Shown: positions 42,821 through 55,170 of the stretch, one piece after another
How the letters are laid out: each line of letters begins with the position of its first letter
How positions within the stretch are numbered: the stretch's first letter is position 1
Source of the DNA: Apostichopus japonicus
Taxonomy: Eukaryota > Echinodermata > Holothuroidea > Aspidochirotida > Stichopodidae
Length of the DNA: 64,000 nt
Direction of reading: 5' to 3'
Assembly: GCF_037975245.1 (NCBI RefSeq)
Contig: NC_092583.1
Span: forward strand, 16,764,764 to 16,828,763
Program-made: the position numbers and the translations under genes
Notes under the pieces: model-generated
Told to the model about the DNA's origin: nothing
Databases searched by the model: none
What the model saw: the letters and a program-made list of their open reading frames with translations, nothing else

Positions 42821-44167
42821 GCTTGACATCTGTTAAATTTCTATTCGGAGTAACTCTCGCAATTTTCTCATAAACCATACGTTTTATCTGCTTCATTTAT
42901 ATGGTTTGTTGTTCCTTCTTGCAGCTGTGTTCGATTAATTGCCCCAAAATTTAAAGTTTGAGACTCCGGTTGGAAGTCTTCTTGTTATAATACCCGACTG
43001 TTATGAAAACTGTAGTCGATTTCAGGTTACATTTCTTAGCTTTAGGAGCAGGATTTTAAGGTATGGTTTTTACATACCAGTTGGAAATAGTTTTCCTCTT
43101 TTTTTAAAGTTTGATCTTGCCTGCCTTTATTTGTAGATCTGCATGCCAGTTCAGAATGATAGGAAATACCGCTTGGCTGTGATCGATTTGTTAAAGGATT
43201 CGAAATATGCTGTTTTTTTTTGTTTCACAATACTATCGAGAAGTTATTTTAATGTTTTATGTTATAAACTTAGTAGTTTAGCCACATTGACAGATAAATG
43301 TCAGTGACACTCTTACAGAATTTTTTTTACAGAAAAATGATATTTATAAATTATGGCATAAATTGGGCACTTTTATCAATTTTCACATTATCCTGCCCGG
43401 CTGCCAACTTTTAATGGGTGAATTTAGCAGAATTTGAGTCTTGGTTGTTCAAGAAAATAGTGCTAGTAATGTTTCTATAACTATCCCAGTTTTCAAGGTA
43501 TTCAGGGTTCAAATCCCGCAAGTCTCTTGAATGTTCATTATGGATACATTGATGATGACGTCAGCTCCTCAGTGCAGGCCTAACATTTAATATTTATCAA
43601 TTGTTTAATTCTAATGACTGAAACAAAACATTCATTTAAATTCTTATGAACAGCAGCTAGAGTACCATTAATTGAGTGACATTCAACACTACCTTTATTG
43701 ACAATTTTGGAATGTATTGTCAACATGTTATTAGAAGCTAAGATAGTCTTAGGTTTTCCTGATGACTTCTGAGTTTGCAATTGAGGAGCCGTCTCCGTCT
43801 CGTAACGTGGCGCCCTCAATCGCTGGCTGATCTCTGGTTGTAAGGGGAAATGTACATTAAGGATCATTTCTCCCCCCCCCCCCCCCAAATAACAAAATTG
43901 GTACAAAAATACAACCGGGGTTGATGTAAGTGCTTTTAACGGTGCACAACATGTCAAAATTATTGATGTGCACGAAGTCATCTTTGAAATACATAATAAT
44001 GAAGAATTTTCGATTACGAAAGCCAACACACGAAAAGAGAACAACTGCAAATAGTTTACATATTGCAACAGTGTATGTTCAAAAGCAGATATTAATTTAT
44101 ACACTAGCAAATACAAATGTATACCAAACCCTTTATTTATAGGCCAATTTAATTAAATATATATTAA

Positions 44168-44224
<57 letters not shown>

Positions 44225-44390
44225 CAGCATACTTCATGTTAGTTGACAAACAACCAAAATTGTGTCTTTTACTATATGTGCAATATTAGGGTGAAATCTT
44301 TTCTCAACATGTATTTCACAAATCGTAAAAATATTTTTGAATAATAATGTACCGTACTATTTTGACAATGATTTTTTGATTCCAGATTCA
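42821..44390. other. Gene-free region and NGFR-like 3' UTR
   Basis: A (TA)n microsatellite occupies about 44172-44221 and a 15-C run about 43871-43885. A minus-strand open frame at 43580-44116 has no domain and probably lies in or beyond the 3' UTR of the receptor gene. GGGTTCAAATCCC near 43505 resembles a Pol III B box without a tRNA around it. Confidence 0.4.
44132..44137 (-). terminator. Candidate polyadenylation signal of the NGFR-like gene
   Basis: TTTATT (AATAAA on the minus strand), 254 nt past the stop codon at 44391-44393. Confidence 0.4.
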
Positions 44391-45689
44391 TCATAAGTTG
44401 CCGTTATTTGTTAATATCAAGTTTGCTAAGTCCTTCCTTTGAATGCTCATTAAAGCTTCATTAAGAGCGTTCACTGTTGCCATGGTTCCATCACGTGACT
44501 GCCATTTATGAAACATTTGATGTACTGGATTTAAATGGCCGTCCTTCGACTTGCTAAAGTCTTCCTTGTCCATGTTTGTAAAGTTTAACTGAGTACATAG
44601 TGCTCGCCAATCTCGACCGTCCTTCCTTGAAATCATCAATTTTTCTTCTAATTCCACCTTTTTGTCCGAATGAAGTTCTTTGTAAAGGGTTGTTGGTGAT
44701 ACTGTAAAATGACAAGAAAGTATACGGATTGTTGATGGGAAAAGAACATTTGAACGTAGATAAATTGACTTGTATTGATTTTCTTGCATACATTGACTGA
44801 CACAGATTGTACAATCTAGATCAAAATTAGTGACATTACTGAAATTGATTTGTCACTTCCCACCCTAAACCGCAATCTCACCCCCCCCCCCAAATGTCAT
44901 GACTTTTTTCAGAAAATAAGTTCGAGCAGTACTCTGCCTTCTCCTAGAGAAATATTCGGCCCCGTAAATAATAGCTTAGCTACGTCCCTGCACAGAATAA
45001 ACTAGAAACAAGAAGAGTAAGAACATTAGTGGGTTTTACAAATAGAGATGATACAATGACTCGAATAAATGAATCAAGTAAGGTAAACTCTAAATTACCA
45101 GTAGTTGAGGTGTACCTAAACTACCGAAGCCTGTACTCACCATCTGTGGAGGGAGAAACTGTGGCAACAACGTACGACGAAGGCCCCGTATACGTAGTAG
45201 CAGTCAATACTTGGCTTCCGTTCAAGTTCTCTGGGTTTTTCTCAATATCTGTTGAACTCGTATTAGATCTGTTTGAAAAAAAAGCATTGTTCAAAGAATA
45301 TGCGTACCGTACTTTTGCCGCAACACTACTATTTCACATTTATGAACACGTTAACTAAAAGTGTTTCTTTTGACTCTTCTGATTACGTTTAAATGTCACT
45401 TTAAAATGTTGCCATTTCCAGCTACAACCCCTAACTGTCAATAACTTTGTGCCATATATCATCCACTTATTGATATAACTGAACTTGTTACCAGGGAAAA
45501 CAATTCCGGACGCATATGTTCATTGCTGTTTCGTGAATTAATTACGCAACATGATAAGATCTATGTAAATCCGATATTCCTATATTTCAAATGACGTCAT
45601 AGGGATATTACTTGATCACAGCATCATAGAACTAACAGGTGAGATAAACATTAAGTCCTCCCTTTTCGACTTACACGTTGTAGTACACT

Positions 45690-45784
<95 letters not shown>

Positions 45785-48151
45785 ATCAAGGTTCAATTGT
45801 TGCGTTTAATAAAATTTGAAATGTTTCTTACCTGACCATCTTTTGAGAGGCTCTCAATTTGATTTGATGAAACGACCATCTTTTAAACAATACATAGATG
45901 AGGAGGCCAACGACGAGAGCCGCAAGGAGAACACAGTAAAGAGGAACAATGCTGACCCCGGGATGATATGGGTGGCCAGTGGGGTCTGATGGTGGCGTCA
46001 GTGAAATGTCACTTGATGGAGGCGCTGTTGAGAAATTGGAATGGATCTGTATTAGTATGACTGTGGAAACGCTGGCTTAGTGATGTAGGTAGTAAAAACA
46101 TTTTTTTATTCAGTTTCATGTGTAAACTTGGGATGGCTATTAAAAAGATAAAATTAAATGAATTTTGTTGATTATAGTATTAAATAGTTGCCATATACCA
46201 TGAAAATTATCTCAAAGAATGTCGGGGTAACAAAACCGGGAATAGGAAGATTTACTACAATAATTTATAACTATAGCCTTATTAGTTATCGAAATTATAC
46301 GAAGAGAACACTTTCTCACTGAAAATATGAACCATCACTATTGATAGAACATGGATTTATATCAAGTACAAGTAAAACAAATTTATTTTGCTTTGTGTCA
46401 TCTAGCAAGCAAATTCGAAACAACATGAGTCATTGGAGGAAAATGAAAATAATTCGCATTACATAGTTTAAATAGAAGGCTTTTTGCCTCTAAGTACCTC
46501 TCGCCCGGCGTAAGCTAATATGCTGCTACAAATACACAACGTAAGGTATATATTCGGTGCTCTACTTTATCTTGCGGATGCATAATTCAATCAAGAGTCA
46601 GACGAAGATTAACATTGATCCGCATATATACATCACCAAAATCAAAATGATAAAGTTTCGACCAAGATTTATGGAGGTAAAAAACATAAACCATGAACGT
46701 TTCGCCCAGTGAAAGGTCTTAAATCTAGACTTAACATTTTTAAGTGTTTGTGGTTCTACGTTTATGTGTTATCGTAAAATGTTGGTTTTTCGGGAATAAA
46801 ATTTACAACGACAAAAAGAATCAAAGCGTGTATATGTAGTAGCTATCTTGAGTGAATTGAACGAGGGTGTTGGCAGGTTGACAGACATATAAACAAACAG
46901 GGAGGAAAGAGAGACAGAGAGAAGAGAGAGGAGAGAGTTATGACACATCGTACAGTTGTATCTTTCAAGTTTTGGCATTAATTCTGGAAGGCATAATCAG
47001 AGAAAGTATATTTAATCGTAAAATGTCGCGTATGAAATGTACGTAGTGAATGTTAGGGAGTTATTACTTGTTTGTATAACACAGACGCTGATCTAAAGTC
47101 AACAACATGATTCTAAAACATTGCAGATGTCACCGAATGTTGTTTTCGTGACGGAGAGTTTCTGGAAGTTGGCGAGCAAGGAACAATGTAACATACGAAC
47201 CATACTATGTTGTCGAAGTTTATAGTGAGTAAAGTTAGTTAAATCACCGTAAACGAAATTTCAATTCAACAATCTATGCAGCCTCATTGTTTTGTTGTTT
47301 CTTTGTTTTCAATCGACAAAAGGGAAAGTATTTTAGGATTGACTATTATCGATTTTGAGAAATACACGGTAGACAGGTTTCCTCGCCCAACGCTTAATCA
47401 TATGATTCTAAATGACATGCAAAGCGCACATTTATTTCCAAACCACCTTTTCATTATTTGACAAGAAACTCGAGTAGTCAAATAAATGAATTAAATTATT
47501 TGGTGATGATAGTATTGAGAATTGACCAAAATCAACACACAACTTCGTTAATGTAAAAAGAAAACAACATTTTCGAAAACAAAGTTAATTTGTTTACTCA
47601 CGTGAACAAACAGTATCTGAATACTTTGTGCAGTTTTCTACTATGAATGTTCCTCTCCGACATCTTGTACAAGGTTTACACACGGTTGCCCTGGTAACGA
47701 CATCTGAATAAGTCTTTAATGGGACACATTCTTCACATATTATATCTTCCAAAAATGTACATGGCTGTATGGTTCCAAAACCTGGCGGACAAACACTGCA
47801 TTGGCTGCAGACGCCCCCATTCTTTCGAAAAAGTCCCATTTTACACCGGCAACTCGAATCATGTGTTGAATTGCATTTACTAATAGTCACTTGATCTGAA
47901 TTGCACTCTGTACATGGTCGGCAAGGGTTGTTACCCCACTCATCTGAAAAAGTCCTGTTCTGCCGACAAGGTTTACATTGGATGTTTGTAACACCACAAA
48001 GAGAAATAGCCCCCTCTCCAGGGGGACATGCATCACAACAGTCACCGCTGTCTGTATACGTGTTACTTCTACACTGAGGTGCTACTGTCGTCGACCGAAC
48101 TACCTGTATCATCTGTGATGAAAATAATATGAAAAAAAGAAGATAAATCAT
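44391..48151 (-). CDS. NGFR: p75 neurotrophin receptor-like TNFR superfamily member with death domain, four exons, 393 aa
   Basis: Exons (minus): 47602-48151, 45832-46024, 45141-45268, 44391-44701; all GT/AG with matching phases, total 1182 nt. Residues 1-20 are a signal peptide. Four Cys-rich TNFR repeats fill the rest of exon 1; diagnostic stretches are TYTDSGDCCDACPPGEG, TFSDEWGNNPCRPCTEC, CRCKMGLF and TYSDVVTRATVCKPC, which parallel p75NTR repeat by repeat. Exon 2 is a Ser/Pro stalk and the membrane segment IVPLYCVLLAALVVGLLIYV followed by LFKRW; vertebrate p75NTR has the same Tyr-Cys at the outer end and the AxxxG motif. Exon 3 is a short Ser/Thr-rich linker. Exon 4 is the death domain (about 297-385; ELEEKLM, DWRALCTQLNF, PVHQMFHKWQ, MSIQRKDLANLI). 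It would signal from the cell surface on binding neurotrophin-like ligands. An AG just before the ATG suggests a 5' UTR intron. The intracellular linker is shorter than in vertebrates. Confidence 0.93.
45692..45781. repeat. (AT)45 microsatellite in NGFR-like intron 2
   Basis: About 90 bp of uninterrupted AT dinucleotides lies 50 bp past the exon 2 splice donor. It is a likely length-polymorphic, cruciform-prone site. Confidence 0.9.
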
Positions 48152-50978
48152 GTCTGAAATTTTTTATATCATTTGTACAAATATGGAAAAATCATTACAA
48201 AGAGACGATTTAATGAGATTTAAAATTTTAGTCATTAAATCATATTCAGCCATCGATAATGATGATAACAAGCAAAGTACATTCTGTGAATAACCGAAAT
48301 TTACACCAAAAAAAAGATAGTTTAAATGGGAAGGGCAGAGTTTCTGGTATATAACGTGGCCTGGGGCGCGAGAAAATACTCCGATTGCGTCGCATAAAAT
48401 ATATCTAAGACAAAGCGTCTGTGTCACCTTCGCACATTTTCCATTTTCACGAAATGTACCATTATGTATTAGGTACGTTATACCGTTATCCGTGACGTCA
48501 AATTTAATAAATATATAGTTCGTTTAATATATATGCTAGTTGTGTAAACCGTTATTGCTTTTACATAAACTATATTATACACTTAATCAATCTTGAAACA
48601 ATATCCCAAAGTAATTTTGGCGTCCGTTAGATTAACACTACATGAGTCAAGAGTTGGGATGGATTTCAATCTGGTGGTAAATTACGCTGCGGCTTAGTAA
48701 ACACCGCGTGGTTTGTACATGTACTGTCAACTCAATTACAGCGGAGAAGAGAACGTCTGGAGAGATGTGCTAACGTTGAACAACACTCCTTGGATCATGA
48801 TACCATAAAGCAACCAAATATGACGTACTGGGCACTATGGTCTTTGAGGGAGCGGGCGGGTATTATTAGGTGGGTCGGTGGGTGGGTGTTCTGATCATAA
48901 TGAGCAGGGGTAAAGTTTCTCCGATTTTTTCGAATGCTTGTTTGTATACATTGTGGTGAAGTTTTTCACAATGCTGACATGTTGCCTCAGACTGTGTAAA
49001 CTATTACGCTAGATTGCTGGTACCCACTCCTTAATCTCCCCTTCCCTTACCCCCCCCCCTCAACCCGCAAATCCTTTAGCCTTGTATTGCATTCCTATCA
49101 GTGGTATGTCGAGTACTTTTCACATGAGAACGTAACCAAACATAAACTGATATGTTAAGTAAATTGTAATAAACTTAATTGATACATTTACTAACTTAAT
49201 TGTCTGATATTTATTTCTTTAGTTTCTTAGTACACACATAAGTCTTTAAGCTCAGCTGGACTACGAAAACAACGTACCGGTACGGTGAACTGGCAGCTTT
49301 GTGGTTTGCGTAAACGGCTTGAGTAAGTTTGTCAATTCTGACACAACGGGAGCCGAGGGTGCACAAATTTGTTACAGTTTCTATTTCATCATTGCCGTTA
49401 AATCATGTGCTTAGTCTTCAAGCCACGGGGTGTTTAAATTGTGACGACAGACACAGCGTGTCTTTTATATAGTCTTTTGATAACACGGAGAAATCTCGAG
49501 GTATTAGAAAACGAACGATGTTTGTAAATATTAAACGTTTGGTAAAGGAAAAGGAGAATTCAATGGTCGAGACAGTTGTACAGTAATATTTATAAGTTAA
49601 TTAGTTAGGTAAAGTCTCCGACACGTTCATTTACCGCATCGTTTGATCTTGTGGTGTGGTCTTAGTTAACGCGGGATAAATCAACGCATAAACTTCTCTC
49701 CGATCCACAAAGTAACATTGATTACTGTCTACTAATATTTCACATAAATGTTTATAACATACTTCCTGTCAGAATACTTAAAGGACCACTGGTTAGTGGA
49801 TTCAATTTCAATACGTAGAACATCCGATTTTTCAGCGACTTTTTTTTTATCAAAAAACAAATTATCGGTACTTTTTATTTGCAAAAGTTCAACAACAACG
49901 AGGTATGATCGCTGGCATTACTTACAAATTTTCGATGCATATTATGAAAGAGAAAGTTGCAAACATATTCTGCTAAGCTATTTGCCTGTGTTTATTGACT
50001 ACTACCAAACAGAAATGTGTAAGCAGGTCATCGAAACTTTTAGATTCGACCGGAAATCGTTAATTTACTTGCTGTGTATCTGGAGTGAGTCAACTCCTTA
50101 ACTGTACGTATGTGATGTGGATATATGATTGCATCACACACCGATCACTTTGCATTGATACCTGTACTTGAGGTAGTTACAAGTCAACGGCCTTTTGAAA
50201 CTTTTCAGTGATAGGTGACATTAATGTTCTTAGATTTAAGATTCCCAAAGGTGTCGCTTACAGCTGTTGAGTGAGTCGTGATGTTATTCACCATATGCTT
50301 TAATAATGCGTTATTAGAATCCACACTTGGTTGGGGAGAAAAGGTGTTTACTATGGTTTTATCGCATGTACTAGACTTGTCCAAGTCGTAAAACCGGCAA
50401 AGGCTATGAAAAAGACGGCAGATGTACGATAAATACCGTGCTCGTTTATTGCAACATAGACAAGATAAGGGTAACATAAACAGACTGAATTTGATTTACT
50501 TGGAATTTTTTTTGTAACCTTATTCCATTTCTCATCAGATTTATACCAATTATTTGCTCTGTTTTTAAGCGTTACTTTTTTGGCGAGAGAAATATAACTG
50601 GAAACGCAACCGTGAATGAAAATTGTATCTACATCTTGATTAGAACTGATACTTAAAATTATCAGTTATCAATTTATTTATCAGAAAATACCAGAAACAC
50701 ATTGACAACATGGCAGCCCTCCGGCACGACGTTGATATCCTAAATAAATGCAGGCGGAGTTAGATTTTCCTTAGATATCAAGTCCTAGGTTGGTTTGCAA
50801 GTTATGTTGTAAAGAAACCTTCCATTTCATATTATGCAGGTATCTCCTTTCTAAAAGGACAATTGGAAACGGGACAAACCATCAATTTTAATTTATTTTA
50901 TATAGGTGAGACAGGCCATGCAATGTTAACATGCAACGTATACACGTGGTCAGTATAATAAGCAAATCAATATACCTT
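48152..50978. other. Upstream region of the NGFR-like gene
   Basis: It should contain the receptor's promoter and 5' UTR exon, but no core motif is convincing. A plus-strand open frame at 49748-50101 (117 codons) ends beside a GTGAGT donor. Its translation matches no family I know, so I do not call a gene. Confidence 0.35.
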
Positions 50979-51888
50979 CCATAGGGGCGGATTCATGATT
51001 TTAAAACAAGAGGGGTGTTGTCCTGGGGTCGTTGCATCCGATTCCAATGTAGGAAAGTTTAGGGCTCGTAGCCCAGAAAAGTAATGAGACGTCAAATTGT
51101 GCATTTTAAGGCATATTTTGACTATAAATTTTTCAATCAAGAAATGGGGTACACATCCCAAACACACCCTAGGTCCGCGCCTGCCTTCCTGTGATACAAA
51201 TATAAGCCTATGCTGTTTTTCAGTTTCATCCAGATATACATTTCCCTCTGGACTCGTATACTATACTAACTGCATGGCAACCTTAACAATTTAGTTACAT
51301 GGTTTGAAATACAATATGTCGCAATGCGCATGCGTGATTCATATTTGATATGAGTTGGCTCACGCAGCTCTATTGGTCATCAATATATACTTTTATGAAG
51401 CCTCTCCATATGGCTGATGGAAACATCTCATAATAAAAGTCACTTCAGGATTTCTGGGAGCAGAAAAATACAACTATAATTGGAAATCAAGATGTTTTAT
51501 AGAGATGGTATAACCAAGGGAAAATAAAATGAGGTACTGAATACCGAAATACCACGTAACGGATTCTTTGACTGAGATCCTGCATGTTGTGGGTGACGTT
51601 GATGTGAATATCTAATATAAGTAGATGGAAAACAGATTGGAGTTTTCGTGAAACTAAAATATATCGAGCCAGTGATGACGGGTAATATTACATGGTGACT
51701 TAGAAGGTCATATACGACTAAGAGACAAACCAGGCCAGTGTGTATATTTTACAAATCAGCCATGGCGGGCGGACTGAGGGATAAATCCGTCTCAGTGATA
51801 AAGGAGGCGGCAATGGTGCCTCTAACTCACAGGCCCAGTTGAGTACCGATTCCGACCCGTGTGCAGGCAGGCTAATCCGCCCCTATAG
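50979..51888. mobile_element. hAT-like element candidate, ~910 bp
   Basis: Left end CCATAGGGGCGGATT; right end, inverted, CTATAGGGGCGGATT (14 of 15). Borders TATACCTT and TATACAAG share five bases, so the target duplication is decayed or the pairing is wrong. An alternative right end (GGTCCGCGCCTG) occurs at about 51182. Confidence 0.5.
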
Positions 51889-51904
51889 TATACAAGGAAA
51901 CTGA

Positions 51905-52123
51905 ATGTTGGTCCACAAACCATCGTACAAACTGCAGGACGTATGCACCAATGGGAAATGGTATAGGTTAGCCAAAAGCGAGTGGCGGAGCGTTACTCGA
52001 GAAGATTGGAAAAGTATATCGGCGGAACGGACGGAACTATATACAAAATCACGACCGACGAGATTCTTGGCGAAGGAAATAGTGAGACAAATTAACATAT
52101 TTAATGAAGGATATGATACCTGA
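51905..52123 (+). CDS. Unidentified 72-codon frame next to the 50979-51888 element
   Basis: Charged, Trp-containing peptide (e.g. DVCTNGKWYRLAKSEWRSVT). The composition is more protein-like than other short frames nearby, but there is no domain, splice or start support. It may be a transposon-gene remnant. Confidence 0.15.
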   Translation: MLVHKPSYKLQDVCTNGKWYRLAKSEWRSVTREDWKSISAERTELYTKSRPTRFLAKEIVRQINIFNEGYDT

Positions 52124-55009
52124 TCGGTCCAGTCACCCCTCCCCCTACCTTCCTCTTCCCCTACCCCTTCTCTCAAAACAAGTTATCCTAATTAAGGAAT
52201 GATCCGTGTAAAGTAATTCGTGTTTTTTGGAGAAAGTGATATGAAATCTTGAATAACTAATACTTTTGACGAGAGTATAGTCTATAGCCCTATTAGAAGT
52301 CGATATAGCAAATACATACAATTTCTCATGTCTTTCGTTTAAGAAACTTCCAAAAACATTTCAGTTTTGAAAAAAAGAGAGAGAGATACGATTCATTTGG
52401 TTATGAATAAGCCGGTCATTCAAGTTGATTTCGTATGGAACGCCAAAGTACCATCCAGTGATATATAATAATGATATTTATTATTGAACTACATCATAAG
52501 TATACCGAAACATTAAAATGTGGTCATTTATTGAAATAATATTCTTATAAAATAGTATATGGATATGTATGATCTGTAGGTGATTCATATGCATAAAACA
52601 CATCGGTTTAGTTAATAAGTGCAAACTTTTTAACGTATACTCATTCATTTTACCCTTTCACATTATTGCTCATTGTGGTAACATGTATCATAATCCTGAA
52701 ATGTCATTTCGCGTTCCATACTAACCATTTGTCAGGTTTTCAAGAGCACGCCATCATACTGTTTGGTGGCGGCGAAACAAAATTTAATTAGCTAACTAGC
52801 ACTTCAAAGAAAACCCGACAATCGCTAAATAAAATCCTGTTAGCCAAATCAAAGGAAAGCAAAATGAAGCCAGGCACATTTGCCTGTAGGCAATGATATT
52901 ATGTTAGAAGAATAGTTGATATGAATTTAACCAAAATTTAGTAGCCAAACTGTCTGACTGTCGTTGCGAAAGAATTCAAAGTGAATTGGTTACCTAACGT
53001 CACTTAAATACAAGTATAAATCAAAACCGCTCTTGAAGGGTAAACGAACACGCAATTCTCCCTGACCCACCACCCCCCCCCCCCCCCCCTCGCAGGCTTG
53101 CAGAAAATTGAAACAGTCGCGACTCATTATGCCACAAAGCGTCTGACTCATAGAATGAGAGGACCACTGGCAACAAGGCTGCCAGCTACGAGACGTTTGG
53201 TTACTACAAATTAAGTTGGTTAGTGCCGGAATATCTATTATATACCGACGGGCCAAGTGACCAGGGTATAGAGGGGCCTCAAAGTCAAGGGACCTCATGG
53301 AACATGTAGTTTGACGCTCTTAAATGCCACAGAAAAGTTCATATGAGTCTCTCTTCAGTTAAAATCAATTTTATATAAAGAGAAAGGGTCTGATGTCTCG
53401 ATCCTAGTAGGATCTACGTCCAAGCAGAAATGCATCTAATATCGATAATTACATCATAAATTTAGAGACAGAACAAAGGATAGTGAGACGAATAGAAAAA
53501 GGAATATGAGAAGGTTGAGGAGTTGTAACAATGGAAAGTTAATTAGTCTCGATTACCATATAACTCCCATTGATCAATTTAGCCAATTTAACATTTTGCA
53601 ATGTAATGGGGAGTGGAGGGGGGGGGGGGGAGGGGGTCATTCACCTATGACGTGATTTGCATATCAGCAATATAATGCAATATGTATACTTGTATATGCG
53701 CTCATAAAGAAGTTTGCAATTTGAAATTTTGCGTAAATTTGATCAATTGCTGACTTTTCTTATTTGATTAAGTGTACAAAGTTGGTTTCAAAATGATGAG
53801 TTACATTCACCGTAAAACTTTGCTGCAATTATCAAAATGATAAGATTTAGCAAGATCCTTTTAAGAAAGATTGTTCAAATGTTTGCTTTATGTTAATTGA
53901 ACTATTCGTCACTGTTGAATGTTGAAATACCGTATTATAAGTAATCGGTCCATCAGCTTTCAATTAAATGACAGGTTGATTATGTAATAAATGAGAGGAA
54001 TTTATCAATTTAATACAACTTGTAACATTATTCAATTATCATTTAATAATTCTGAAGAATATTCCTAATTTATTAAAGGAATAACATTTCGACGGTATAC
54101 TTAGAGTTTTCGTTTCTGCGATATCATTCACTACTTTTATTTAAATATTATACGTATTTATGTAATCACGGGTCACGTGACAAATCTTTGAATCCCCAGC
54201 TAACCGATATCTGTCGGCAATGCTCATACGCAATTTCCCTCCGCAAAATTTAATTATTGAGTCATGTTTTTGTCTTAGCCGACCAATTTTGCAAAGAGAA
54301 AATAATTCGTTTTCTTTTCTTGTTTTTCTCCCTTTAGCATCGGATCGCGAATAAAACACATTCCTTTGAAAGGCAACCATTTGATATGTCTGTCCGTTCT
54401 CCCTAAGCACACGTCAATTTAATTTAATTCCGACCCACTGTCGACCCTGTCCTAGATAAGTCTATGATAAACCGGTCAAGAAATGTATCCTAAATTCTAA
54501 CCATTTTACAGCATGGCAACTTTCGTCACTTGGAATTGTTTACTGAATGAACTCTGGATACATTGATACGTGATACCTTTGTTTTTCTCTCTCATTATGG
54601 ATAATAAAGTGGTTGTTTTGGGTAACATTGCCAAGTACATTCAAAACAAACGAATAGCCTAGGGAATGTCTATTAGGCCTAGTACATCGTCATCTAGCGG
54701 CTTAATCCGATGCAATCAACCAAGGTCTGACGAGAGAGAGAGGGGTGGGGGGGGGGGGCGACATAAGGAGCTGAACTCAATTATATAGGTGGCCAGAGAA
54801 ATATGGGATAAAAACAATGTATTCTCTTTTTCATATTATACTCATATTTTATAGGTGGAGGCTGTATATTTGCCGACACACATCAGCGAAGTTTAAACAT
54901 GACAATGAAGTATATCACTTGATTACATACAAACGGTTACAAATGATTACACACAAACGGTATGAAAGCCGAAAATATTTACAATTTTGAAATACCACGT
55001 TCTAAAGCA
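52124..55009. other. Gene-free stretch
   Basis: A 19-20 nt C-run at about 53071-53090 and G-runs at about 53619 and 54748. A minus-strand open frame at 54141-54410 has no recognisable domain. Nothing else stands out. Confidence 0.4.
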
Positions 55010-55170
55010 GGGAATCTTTATCGGCGGTCCGCGGGCCAAATACGACCCTAGAAAGTTTCAATCCGGCCCGCTAAATAAAAAGCGACCCACAATCTTACAC
55101 TTATCGGGTTCAAGGGCCCTTATGGCTTACAGGCTATCACCCCCACTGGTCTGTCCTACAATGTGCTCAA
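55009..55170 (+). mobile_element. Decayed hAT 5' end (GGTCCGCGGGCC type)
   Basis: CAGGGAATCTTTATCGGCGG then TCCGCGGGCCAAATACGACC resembles the start of the intact hAT element at 28040 (CAGGGTTGTCC...GGCCCGCGGGCC), and AATCCGGCCCGCTA follows. No right end was found; the 3' boundary is arbitrary. Confidence 0.5.

Noticed and set aside
43495-43525. B-box-like GGGTTCAAATCCC
   Set aside because: No acceptor stem, D arm or anticodon arm can be drawn around it, so it is not a tRNA.
43580-44116. Minus-strand 178-codon frame downstream of the NGFR-like gene
   Set aside because: It includes a Gly run from a C homopolymer, has no domain or splice support, and lies where the receptor's 3' UTR or flank is expected.
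49748-50101. 117-codon plus-strand frame ending near a GTGAGT donor
   Set aside because: No recognisable family, no acceptor or promoter support, and composition typical of AT-rich non-coding DNA.
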